Shown: positions 1-5,570, counted from the stretch's first letter. The stretch: DNA of 6,608 nucleotides from JBCDBY01 sp039182715 (GCA_039182715.1 JBCDBY010000263.1:1-6608), one strand, 5' to 3'. The notes: a model not told the origin generated them from the letters alone. Translations and numbers: made by a program.

Positions 1-909
1 CGCATAGGCGTTGAGCGTGCGCGTCAGCGCGGTCTTGAAACCGCTCAGGTGCGTGCCGCCCTCGCGCGTGTTGATGTTGTTGCAGAACGAGAAGGTGCGC
101 TCGTCGTAGCTCGCGGTGTACTGGAAGGAGACCTCGACCGCGATGCGGTCCTGCTCCCCCTCGAAGTGCACCACCTCATCGTGGATCGGCTCGCGACCAC
201 GGTTGAGTTCGTCGATGAAGTCGCGCAGCCCCCCCTCGTAGAAGAAGGTCTCCTCCTTCGGGTCCTCGGCGCGCTCGTCGCGCAGGGTCACGCGCAACCC
301 GCTGTTCAGGAACGCCAGCTCGCGCAGACGACGCGCCAGGATCTCGTAGGTGAAGACCGTCTCCGAGAAGATCTCCGCATCGGGCACGAAGGTGACGCGC
401 GTCCCGCGGCGATCGGTCTTGCCCTCCTTGAGCAGTTCCGTCGAGGGGATGCCCCGCTCGAAGGTCTGCTTGTGAATCTCGCCGCCACTGAACACCTCGA
501 CGGTCAACGATTCCGAGAGCGCATTCACGCACGAGACGCCCACGCCGTGCAGGCCGCCCGAGACCTTGTAGGAACTGCGGTCGAACTTGCCTCCCGCGTT
601 CAGCTTCGTCATCACGACGGTCACCGCCGGAATGCCGAGTTCCTTGTGGATGTCGACCGGAATGCCGCGTCCGTTGTCGAGCACCGAGCACGAGCCGTCC
701 GACTGCAGCGTCACCAGGATCGTGTCGCACTCGCCCTGCAGCGCCTCATCGACGCTGTTGTCGACCACCTCGTACACGCAGTGGTGCAGTCCGTTCACGC
801 CGGTGTCGTCGATGTACATCGCGGGCCGCTTGCGGACGTGCTCGAGACCTTCGAGAACCTGAATGCGTTCGGCGTTGTAGTCGTTCGGCGGGGGCGTGGA
901 ATCACTCAT
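1..909 (-). CDS. gyrB: DNA gyrase subunit B, N-terminal part (gene runs off the left edge)
   Basis: This is the ATPase subunit of type II topoisomerase, which with GyrA introduces negative supercoils using ATP. The 303 visible codons read open from ATG at 909 to the window edge and start MSDSTPPPNDYNAERIQVLE. The GHKL ATPase fold is clear: RKRPAMYI at about 26-33, EVVDNSVDEA at 47-56 with catalytic Glu47 and Asn51, DNGRGIP at 78-84, and the glycine-rich ATP lid GGLHGVG at 118-124. The transducer begins near 230 and carries NNINTREGGTH at 277-287, typical of GyrB/ParE. About 40% of a normal roughly 800-residue protein is visible. A ParE identity is not excluded by the N-terminus alone, but the position next to dnaN favours GyrB. 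The next Met is residue 31, inside the ATPase motif, so the start is secure, yet no Shine-Dalgarno precedes it; the bases just upstream are C-rich. It is the last gene of the minus-strand replication cluster, 116 bases after dciA. Confidence 0.97.
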   Translation of the reverse strand, partial: MSDSTPPPNDYNAERIQVLEGLEHVRKRPAMYIDDTGVNGLHHCVYEVVDNSVDEALQGECDTILVTLQSDGSCSVLDNGRGIPVDIHKELGIPAVTVVMTKLNAGGKFDRSSYKVSGGLHGVGVSCVNALSESLTVEVFSGGEIHKQTFERGIPSTELLKEGKTDRRGTRVTFVPDAEIFSETVFTYEILARRLRELAFLNSGLRVTLRDERAEDPKEETFFYEGGLRDFIDELNRGREPIHDEVVHFEGEQDRIAVEVSFQYTASYDERTFSFCNNINTREGGTHLSGFKTALTRTLNAYA

Positions 910-935
910 AGAATCGCTGCTGGGAGGGGGTCGGG

Positions 936-959
936 ACGAGGTCCGGAACGAGGTCCGGG
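936..959. repeat. 12-base tandem duplication upstream of gyrB
   Basis: Two adjacent copies, ACGAGGTCCGGA and ACGAGGTCCGGG, differ at one base and lie 27-50 bases upstream of the gyrB start. No other copies were seen in the spacer. This could be a simple slippage product or a tandem regulator site in the gyrB leader; the sequence does not decide. Confidence 0.6.
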
Positions 960-992
960 AAGCCGCCCGGGAGCCCCGTTTCCAAGCGCTCT

Positions 993-998
993 ATTCTA
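993..998 (-). promoter_or_regulatory. Weak -10-like hexamer for gyrB
   Basis: The minus strand reads TAGAAT, one mismatch from TATAAT, about 84 bases upstream of gyrB and just after dciA. No convincing -35 lies 16-18 bases further upstream, where the sequence is TCCGGA-like. It may give gyrB its own transcript in addition to read-through from dnaN-dciA, but this is speculative. Confidence 0.25.
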
Positions 999-1025
999 AC
1001 CCGCAAAGGGGTGCTTCCGGAGCAT

Positions 1026-1367
1026 TCAAAACTGCCCGGAAACCTTGCAACGAAGCCGGTTTAGGGCCAATTCCGGATGGCGTTCGCGGAGCGACTCCAG
1101 GATCTCCTCGCGAAGGAAGACCCCGAGGTGCTGGCGAAGCGCCGCCGAGGCCACTTCAACCACGATTTCGCCGTCCTGACAGCTTGCCACGCGGCTCTTC
1201 CGGGCGGTCGCCTCGCCCACCACCTCGGCCCAGCTCTGGCGCAGCTTCACGACCGGATCGGAGGCCCGAGGCCGGACGCTGCGCAGGATGGCCGGCAGAA
1301 TCTCCTCGACCGGCTTGGGCTCCTGGTACGGGCCCCCTCGCGACGATCGGCCGCGCGGCCCCTTCAT
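1026..1367 (-). CDS. dciA: DUF721/DciA-family protein, probable replicative helicase loader
   Basis: A 113-residue protein. DciA (DUF721) interacts with the replicative helicase DnaB and is the ancestral counterpart of the DnaC/DnaI loaders. The recognisable core runs from about residue 42 to 109: SWAEVVGEATARKS, then the strand GEIVVEVASAALRQHL, then a helical segment with FLREEILESLRERHPE and a final strand RLRCKV. That is the family pattern W-xx-VVG, short beta strands, and L-xx-IL-xx-L. The N-terminal 20 residues are basic and glycine-rich, a likely flexible DNA-contacting tail. The length is at the short end for the family. The ATG shares one base with the dnaN stop (TGATG), so translation is probably coupled to dnaN; no separate ribosome site is evident. 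It sits where recF is usually found. The family call is solid; the loader function is inferred from family and location. Confidence 0.88.
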   Translation of the reverse strand: MKGPRGRSSRGGPYQEPKPVEEILPAILRSVRPRASDPVVKLRQSWAEVVGEATARKSRVASCQDGEIVVEVASAALRQHLGVFLREEILESLRERHPELALNRLRCKVSGQF

Positions 1368-2464
1368 CAGTCGATCAGGACCGGCATGACGACGTAGAGG
1401 AATCCGTTGTCGTCCTCCAGCTTCGCCGCCGCGTTGCGCCCCGAGACGGTCAGCCGGATCGCCTCACCGTCGACCACCTTGAGGCTATCGAGCAGGAAGG
1501 CGGGGTTGAACCCGATCTTCTCCTCCGGACCGTCGTACTCGACCGCCAGGCGGACGTCCGCGCGACCGTCCGAGCCCGCCGCCGACAGCGAAAGCTCCCC
1601 CGGCGCGAACTGGATAATCACCGCCTGCGACTGCACGCCGGTGAACTGGCCGACCTGGCGCAGGCGCGAACCAAACAGCGTGACCGGCACCGATGCCGTG
1701 TGCCCCGCCCCCTTCGGCACGATCTGCTCGTAGTCGGGGAAGGTGCCCTCGAGTACGCGCGCCACGACCTCGACCTTCGGTGTCCGCACCGCGACGAAGC
1801 GATCCGCGATGGCGATCTCCACCGGCTCCTCGGCCGTCGCGGCCGCCCGCTCGAAGTGCTGCAGTCCCTTCACGCCGACGATCGCGGCGTCGCCCCCACC
1901 CCCGGTCCGCTCCAGCGGACGCGCCAGGATGGCCAGACGACGGCCGTCACAGCCGACGAAGCGCAGCGCGTCCTCCTCGGCGGCCACGCGCACGCCGTTG
2001 AGCACGAAGCGCGCCGCCTCCTTGCCGGTGGCGAAGGCAGTCTTGCGCACCAGCGCCTTCAGGTCCGCCGGCTCGACCTTGCCGGTCGACTCCGCGGGGA
2101 AGGTCGGGATCTCCGGGTACTGCGTCGCGTCCTCGCACTCCAGCTCGAAACGACCGCCGTCGGTGTCGAGCGTGAGCTTCTGCTTCGCGACCGCGACGGT
2201 GAGCTGCTCGTCCGCGATCTCACGCAGGAGCCCCGCGAAGAGCGCCGCCGGTACGACCGCGATGCCGTCCTCGTCGACCTGGACGTGCTCGGTGATGCGA
2301 TGCCGCACCGCGACCTCGAGGTCGGTGCCCGCGATCTCGAGAGCTCCGTCCTTCGCCGTGATGCGCAGGCACTCGAAGATCTTCTTCGTGCTCTTGCCCG
2401 CGACGGCCTGACCCACAACGGTGGCAACTTCGGCCAACGAGGAACGAGGACAGCTGAACCGCAT
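1367..2464 (-). CDS. dnaN: DNA polymerase III beta subunit (sliding clamp)
   Basis: The 365-residue clamp has the usual full length (about 366) and three repeated clamp domains, roughly 1-120, 128-247 and 250-365. The homodimeric ring tethers polymerase III and other partners to DNA at the fork. Characteristic segments are the N-terminal MRFSCPRSSL, GCDGRRLAIL at 171-180, EGTFPDYEQIVP at 239-250 and the C-terminal YVVMPVLID, which helps form the peptide-binding pocket. The ATG at 2464 is chosen because it begins the conserved first strand and follows a Shine-Dalgarno GAGGTG at 2475-2470 with 5-base spacing. A longer in-frame reading to 2593 adds 43 non-conserved residues and runs into the origin-like region, so it is rejected. 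The stop overlaps the dciA start by one base. A very weak promoter-like pair (TTGTCC at 2531-2526, CACGAT at 2507-2502) overlaps the DnaA box, which would fit DnaA control, but it is not convincing. Confidence 0.97.
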   Translation of the reverse strand: MRFSCPRSSLAEVATVVGQAVAGKSTKKIFECLRITAKDGALEIAGTDLEVAVRHRITEHVQVDEDGIAVVPAALFAGLLREIADEQLTVAVAKQKLTLDTDGGRFELECEDATQYPEIPTFPAESTGKVEPADLKALVRKTAFATGKEAARFVLNGVRVAAEEDALRFVGCDGRRLAILARPLERTGGGGDAAIVGVKGLQHFERAAATAEEPVEIAIADRFVAVRTPKVEVVARVLEGTFPDYEQIVPKGAGHTASVPVTLFGSRLRQVGQFTGVQSQAVIIQFAPGELSLSAAGSDGRADVRLAVEYDGPEEKIGFNPAFLLDSLKVVDGEAIRLTVSGRNAAAKLEDDNGFLYVVMPVLID

Positions 2465-2469
2465 CACTA

Positions 2470-2478
2470 CACCTCTTC
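2470..2478 (-). promoter_or_regulatory. Ribosome binding site of dnaN
   Basis: The minus strand reads GAAGAGGTG followed by TAGTG and the ATG. The GAGGTG core is 5 bases from the start and decides the dnaN start at 2464 over the longer upstream reading. Confidence 0.75.
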
Positions 2479-2505
2479 TATTACTAGTTGATCTGTTCGT
2501 AATCG
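2473..2505. other. AT-rich patch, candidate DNA unwinding element
   Basis: Within 2478-2503, 18 of 26 bases are A or T, in a window that is otherwise strongly GC-rich. It lies between the DnaA box at 2523-2531 and the dnaN start. On the minus strand it includes TAG-TAA-TAG-AAG (2486-2475), four consecutive trinucleotides fitting the DnaA-trio pattern, though the polarity relative to the box seems reversed. It also overlaps the dnaN ribosome site, so part of its A+T content may serve translation. Confidence 0.45.
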
Positions 2506-2522
2506 TGTGGAGCCCGGACGAT

Positions 2523-2531
2523 TGTGGACAA
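2523..2531 (-). promoter_or_regulatory. DnaA box TTGTCCACA
   Basis: The minus strand reads TTGTCCACA, one base from the E. coli consensus TTATCCACA and the same form used by GC-rich organisms such as Streptomyces. The DnaA domain IV here keeps the GGRDHTTVMH motif, so conventional box recognition is expected. A much weaker match (TGTGGAGCC, 2506-2514) lies on the dnaN side with three mismatches. Confidence 0.75.
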
Positions 2532-2569
2532 CCGCGCACCTGCCGTCGTAACACCGCTTGCCGACAGCG

Positions 2570-2719
2570 TTTCCAGGCGAGCGGGATTTCCACGACGGCC
2601 GTGCGGAACGGGGGAAAGCGTCGTGCAACCGGCCTGGCTTTCCACGGCTAGCGGCGCTCGGGACGCGGCGCGGGGAAAGCGTCCCCGCGTGCACCCGAAG
2701 CTTCCCCAGCTTTTCCACG
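2570..2719. repeat. Family of short TGGAAA/TTTCC elements in the candidate origin
   Basis: Plus-strand TTTCCACG occurs three times (2587-2594, 2639-2646, 2712-2719), and a variant TTTCCAGG lies at 2570-2577. Interleaved in opposite orientation are two exact copies of GGGGAAAGCGTC (2611-2622 and 2672-2683). All share a GGAAA/TTTCC core. The copy at 2711-2719, TTTTCCACG, differs from the DnaA box consensus at two positions, so these may be low-affinity DnaA sites or sites for another origin-binding protein. The repetition is seen directly; the binding role is inference. Confidence 0.6.
2669..2689. other. GC-rich 8-bp hairpin in the candidate origin
   Basis: CGCGGGGA (2669-2676) and TCCCCGCG (2682-2689) are perfect inverted arms around the 5-base loop AAGCG. 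No T-run follows on either strand, so it does not look like an intrinsic terminator for dnaA. One of the two GGGGAAAGCGTC repeats spans its left arm and loop, so the hairpin and the repeat overlap. Confidence 0.6.
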
Positions 2720-2749
2720 AAGCGCGACCGGTTCCTGTTCCGCTCATGT

Positions 2750-4180
2750 TCAGCGCGTCAACTCGTTCATCAGGCTGTCGATGCGCTGCGCCAGCTCGGG
2801 ATCTTCCTTCGTGTCGTTCTGGATGCGCTGGTAGCCGTGCATGACCGTCGTGTGGTCCCGGCCGCCCATGTAGCCGCCGATCTCCTCGAGGGAGTGGGCG
2901 GTCATCTTGCGCGCCAGGAACATACAGACGTGCCGTGCGCGTGCGACGTGGCGGTGACGGCGCTTGCCGGTGATGTCGCGGACGGAGAGGCCGAAGTGAT
3001 CCGCGACGGTGCGCATGATGGAATCGACCGAGACGCGGCTCTGCGTGGGCGGGATGAGATCGCGCAGAGCGTCGCGCGCCATCGCCATGTCCACGGGCCG
3101 ACCCGAGAGGCTGGAGAGCCCCACGAGCTTGTTCACGGCGCCCTCGAGCTCGCGGATGTTGCTCCGGACGTTTTCGCCGAGGAACTTCACGACCTCCTCG
3201 GGGAAGGCGTGGCCGTGCATACGCACCTTGCGCGTGATGATCGCGATGCGCGTCTCGTAGTGCGGCGCATCGATGCGCGCGACGACGCCCCATTTGAACC
3301 GCGAGACGAGCCGCTCCTCGAGGGTGGGGATCTCCGCCGGCGTCGAGTCGGACGACAGGATGATCTGCTTGTTCGCGTTGTAGAGCGTGTTGAACGTGTG
3401 GAAGAACTCCTCCTGGGTCCGCTCGCGGTTCGCCAGGAAGTGAATGTCGTCGATCAGCAGCACGTCGACGTGCCGGTAGCGGAACCGGAAGCTGTCGAGT
3501 TCGCCGTTGGCCACCGCGTTCACGAAGTGGTTCACGAACGTCTCGCACGACAGGTAGAGAATCCGCATGTCCGGTCGCCGCTCCATCATGCGATGGCAGA
3601 TGCCCTGCAGCAGGTGCGTCTTGCCGAGGCCGACGGATCCGTGCAGGAAGAGCGGGTTGTAGGTCTTACCGGGGCTGTCCGCGACCGCCGTGGCCGCCGC
3701 GAAGGCGAAGTTGTTGCTCGGGCCCGGGACGAAGTTCTCGAACACGTACTGCGGGTTGAGCACGATGTCCCACTCGCCCGTCATCGGGTTGCTCACCGGC
3801 GACGCGACGTTATGGGGAACCGGCGCGGGCGCCTGGGGCGTGGCCGCATAGCCGCTGTGGTTGCCGTCCCGCGGCGACGGAACGGAGCTCGCCGCGGGCT
3901 TCCCGCCCGCTTTCGCGTCCCCGTCGTCGGCAATGCGCAGATCCACCGTCACGTCGTGACCGATCGCATCGCGGACCGCGTTCTTCAGCACCCCGGTGTA
4001 CTTGCGCAGGATCCACTCCCGCAGGAAGTTGTTCGGGACGGTAAAGGTTGCGCGGTCCGGCGCAATCGCCGTAAGGCGCATGCCGCGAAACCACGTCTCA
4101 AACTGCTGGCGCGGTACGGACCGCCGCAGTGTGGACGCCACCTTCTCCCACGTGACCATCGTGGGATCCGTATGAGTCAT
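2750..4180 (-). CDS. dnaA: Chromosomal replication initiator DnaA
   Basis: A 476-residue initiator of normal length. Domain I (about 10-83) begins WEKVASTLRRSVPRQQFETW. Domain II (about 84-132) is a linker rich in Ala, Pro and Gly. The AAA+ domain III (about 135-350) has Walker A GSVGLGKT at 181-188, Walker B LLIDDIHFL at 241-249, sensor I Asp278 in SSDSTP, the arginine finger Arg294 in SRFKWG, and sensor II Arg343 in NIRELEG. Domain IV (about 380-476) has the DnaA-box-binding signature GGRDHTTVMH at 439-448. DnaA-ATP binds boxes and melts the origin. The ATG at 4180 follows GGAGG (4192-4188) with 7-base spacing; an in-frame extension to 4273 lacks conservation. Two departures are visible: Ser182 replaces the usual second Gly of Walker A, and Ser279 replaces the Arg found after the sensor I Asp in E. 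coli and B. subtilis. It is preceded by its own promoter and followed by the candidate origin. Confidence 0.98.
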   Translation of the reverse strand: MTHTDPTMVTWEKVASTLRRSVPRQQFETWFRGMRLTAIAPDRATFTVPNNFLREWILRKYTGVLKNAVRDAIGHDVTVDLRIADDGDAKAGGKPAASSVPSPRDGNHSGYAATPQAPAPVPHNVASPVSNPMTGEWDIVLNPQYVFENFVPGPSNNFAFAAATAVADSPGKTYNPLFLHGSVGLGKTHLLQGICHRMMERRPDMRILYLSCETFVNHFVNAVANGELDSFRFRYRHVDVLLIDDIHFLANRERTQEEFFHTFNTLYNANKQIILSSDSTPAEIPTLEERLVSRFKWGVVARIDAPHYETRIAIITRKVRMHGHAFPEEVVKFLGENVRSNIRELEGAVNKLVGLSSLSGRPVDMAMARDALRDLIPPTQSRVSVDSIMRTVADHFGLSVRDITGKRRHRHVARARHVCMFLARKMTAHSLEEIGGYMGGRDHTTVMHGYQRIQNDTKEDPELAQRIDSLMNELTR

Positions 4181-4187
4181 CCAAAAA

Positions 4188-4192
4188 CCTCC
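4188..4192 (-). promoter_or_regulatory. Ribosome binding site of dnaA
   Basis: The minus strand reads GGAGG, then 7 bases (TTTTTGG), then ATG. This is the strongest Shine-Dalgarno in the window and fixes the dnaA start. A second GGAGG at about 4204-4198 is too far from the start to serve it. Confidence 0.85.
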
Positions 4193-4297
4193 GCGCGCCT
4201 CCCGACGCGAGAAAGGAATCACTTTCAAAAGCACGGAACCACGAAGCCGAAACTCGGGGAACCGGGCAGGCACAAAGGACGCGTTTCGGAGGCGCGA

Positions 4298-4322
4298 TCG
4301 AACCCTGCCCTCGTGGGTTCGA
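4298..4322. other. 8-bp inverted repeat in the dnaA leader
   Basis: TCGAACCC (4298-4305) and GGGTTCGA (4315-4322) are perfect complementary arms around a 9-base loop. Two more pairs (GA at 4296-4297 with TC at 4324-4325) can form past a one-base bulge. No U-run follows in the dnaA direction, so it is not an intrinsic terminator. It could be an RNA hairpin or a dyad operator. Confidence 0.55.
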
Positions 4323-4380
4323 GTCGTGACTGCGTAGGCGGCCCAACTCTTCGTTTCGCGACCCTCAACGCGAGGGGCGC

Positions 4381-4409
4381 ATCCTAGGAGAAGGTGCGGG
4401 CACAGTCAA
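4381..4409 (-). promoter_or_regulatory. Sigma70-type promoter of dnaA
   Basis: On the minus strand TTGACT (-35, 4409-4404) is followed by a 17-base spacer and TAGGAT (-10, 4386-4381). The -35 matches five of six consensus bases, the -10 four of six, and the spacing is optimal. Transcription would start near 4374 and run through a roughly 195-base leader into dnaA. The -35 lies only 21 bases past the cysteine desulfurase stop, so dnaA is probably not solely dependent on that gene's transcript. Confidence 0.7.
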
Positions 4410-4414
4410 CACGA

Positions 4415-4424
4415 CGCGCGCGCG
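4415..4424. repeat. Short alternating CG tract
   Basis: Five CG dinucleotides in a row lie between the cysteine desulfurase stop and the dnaA -35. Such alternating tracts can adopt left-handed DNA under negative supercoiling, but in a GC-rich genome this length can arise by chance. Confidence 0.4.
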
Positions 4425-4430
4425 CCAACG

Positions 4431-5540
4431 TCAAACCGCAAGTGCGCGCAGGTTCTTGACGACACGCTCGAGACAGGGCAGGAAGCGTTCGACCTCTTCG
4501 CGTGTCGTGTGCGCGTGCATCGAGATGCGAATGCTTCGTTCCGCCTGCTCGTTGCTCTGTCCGAGCGCGCGCAGAACGTGGGACGCTTCGGCCGCACCCG
4601 ACGAACACGCGCTGCCGGTCGCGACCGCGACACCTTCCAGGTCGAGACCAAGCAGGATCGCTTCGCCTTCGACATCGGCAAACGTCACGCTCACCGTGTT
4701 GGCGATGCGCGTCGTGTCGGGCGAATTGATGATCGCGTCGGGAAACACGGCCCGGATCGCGGGAATCAGTTCGCCACTCAATGCGCGCCAATGCGCGTCA
4801 CGCTGCGCCCACTCCATTGCGGCATATTCCGCACTCGCGCCCAAACCGACGATGGCGGCCACGTTTTCCGTACCGGGTCGCAGCCCGCGCTCGTGCTCGC
4901 CGCCGTGCGCAAGCGGCGCGATCCGGACGCCGCGTCGCACCCAGAGCGCGCCGACGCCCTTGGGCCCGCCCATCTTGTGCGCGCTCAACGCAAGCAGATC
5001 CACGCCGAGTTCCCCGACGTCGACCGCCATCTTGCCGCACGCCTGGACGGCGTCGCAGTGCGTGATCGCCTTCGTGGACGCGGCCAGATCCGACACGGGA
5101 AGAATCGTGCCGGTTTCGTTGTTGGCGAGCATGACCGAGAGAAGTCCGACGTCGTCCGGCACGACGAATGCCGGGTCCACGTGGCCCTGTGCATCGACGG
5201 GAATCAGCGAGAGCTTCGTGCCGCTCGACTCCAAAGTGCGCAGCACGGCGGGATGTTCGATCGCCGTGCATGCGGTGTGCCGCACGTCGTAGGCGGCGAT
5301 CGTGCCGAGCAGTGCGAGCGCGTTCGACTCCGTCGCGCCGCCGGTGAAAATCACCTCGCGCGGGTGCGCGCCGATCATCATGGCGACTTTTTCCCGCGCT
5401 TCGTCGATCGCCGCGCGCGCCGCCCGGCCCTCCGCGTGCGGGGAAGAGGCGTTGCCGGCGTCCAGCCAGGGAATCATCGCCTCCCGCACGCGCGGATCGA
5501 GCGGCGTGGTGGCGTTCGCGTCGAGGTAGATGCGCTCCAT
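4431..5540 (-). CDS. Cysteine desulfurase, NifS/IscS class (group I)
   Basis: A 369-residue PLP enzyme that takes sulfur from L-cysteine as a persulfide, releasing alanine, for iron-sulfur clusters and thio-modification of tRNA. It starts MERIYLDANATTPLDP, the family's usual N-terminus. PLP-pocket residues are visible: GGATESN at 67-73, His96 in AIEHPAVL, NNETG at 140-144, Asp163 and Gln166, and the Schiff-base Lys189 in SAHKMGGPKG. RPGTEN is at 221-226. The catalytic cysteine is Cys312 in TGSACSSGAAEASHVL, the flexible-loop form of group I enzymes. The C-terminus stops soon after that domain, without the longer IscU-binding tail of E. coli IscS, so it is closer to short NifS/IscS-like or MnmA-partner enzymes; the exact sulfur acceptor cannot be told. 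An AGAGGG motif lies 8 bases before the ATG. No iscU, iscA or mnmA is adjacent in the window. Confidence 0.93.
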   Translation of the reverse strand: MERIYLDANATTPLDPRVREAMIPWLDAGNASSPHAEGRAARAAIDEAREKVAMMIGAHPREVIFTGGATESNALALLGTIAAYDVRHTACTAIEHPAVLRTLESSGTKLSLIPVDAQGHVDPAFVVPDDVGLLSVMLANNETGTILPVSDLAASTKAITHCDAVQACGKMAVDVGELGVDLLALSAHKMGGPKGVGALWVRRGVRIAPLAHGGEHERGLRPGTENVAAIVGLGASAEYAAMEWAQRDAHWRALSGELIPAIRAVFPDAIINSPDTTRIANTVSVTFADVEGEAILLGLDLEGVAVATGSACSSGAAEASHVLRALGQSNEQAERSIRISMHAHTTREEVERFLPCLERVVKNLRALAV

Positions 5541-5553
5541 GCTTCCGGCCCTC

Positions 5554-5560
5554 TATGATA
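5554..5560. promoter_or_regulatory. Overlapping divergent -10 elements between the desulfurase and trpG
   Basis: The 30-base gap contains CTATGATA. The plus strand reads TATGAT (5554-5559) and the minus strand TATCAT (5560-5555), each one mismatch from TATAAT. Neither has a good -35 at 16-18 bases. From normal spacing the plus transcript would begin near 5566, about 5 bases before the GTG of trpG, and the minus transcript near 5548, about 8 bases before the desulfurase ATG. Confidence 0.45.
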
Positions 5561-5570
5561 CGCGCGCCCC

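Larger units (their letters stand above)
2465..2749. other. oriC: Candidate chromosomal replication origin in the dnaA-dnaN intergenic region
   Basis: This 285-base gap holds no credible gene. It contains one near-consensus DnaA box (2523-2531), several TGGAAA-core elements spread over 2570-2719, two copies of a 12-base repeat, an 8-bp hairpin and an AT-rich patch (2473-2505) next to dnaN. The dnaA-dnaN gap is the site of oriC in many bacteria. A fork moving left from here would be co-directional with dnaN, dciA and gyrB. Only one box is close to consensus, fewer than in well-studied origins, so the assignment rests on location plus the repeats. Another origin location cannot be excluded without genome-wide strand skew. 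Confidence 0.65.
4181..4380 (-). other. dnaA leader region (untranslated)
   Basis: About 195 bases separate the predicted transcription start from dnaA. I found no gene and no DnaA box here. The leader holds an 8-bp hairpin (4298-4322), the small dyad AGTCGTGACT at 4322-4331, and a distant inverted pair CCGAAAC (4247-4253) and GTTTCGG (4283-4289). It is long enough to fold, but no known riboswitch class was recognised. Confidence 0.5.

Noticed and set aside
49..999. Plus-strand open frame opposite gyrB
   Set aside because: The minus strand encodes unmistakable GyrB motifs throughout; the plus reading has none.
896..2491. Long plus-strand open frame (531 codons) opposite dciA and dnaN
   Set aside because: It is antisense to clearly conserved genes, its translation is rich in Arg, Pro and Ala with no recognisable motif, and long antisense frames are expected in GC-rich DNA.
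2465..2593. N-terminal extension of dnaN to an upstream ATG at 2593
   Set aside because: The extra 43 residues are not clamp-like, cover the DnaA box region, and the start at 2464 has a proper ribosome site.
2669..2689. Intrinsic terminator for dnaA
   Set aside because: The stem is strong, but no T-run follows on either strand.
2733..2760. Promoter with TTGACG at the end of dnaA driving dnaN
   Set aside because: The -35-like hexamer is real, but at 16-18 bases downstream there is only ACAGGA-like sequence, with no -10.
4181..4273. N-terminal extension of dnaA to an upstream ATG at 4273
   Set aside because: GGAGG is correctly spaced before 4180, and the added residues have no DnaA similarity.
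4296..4330. Possible tRNA T-arm (GGGTTCGA motifs on both strands)
   Set aside because: The five bases flanking the TTCGA loop do not pair as a T-stem, and no acceptor or anticodon arm could be built; the motif is explained by an inverted repeat.
2558..4387. Long plus-strand open frame (609 codons) opposite dnaA
   Set aside because: It is the complement-frame shadow of dnaA and the candidate origin, with low-complexity Arg/Val/His-rich content.
4509..5558. Plus-strand open frame opposite the cysteine desulfurase
   Set aside because: It is antisense to a complete PLP enzyme with all catalytic residues and has no family features of its own.
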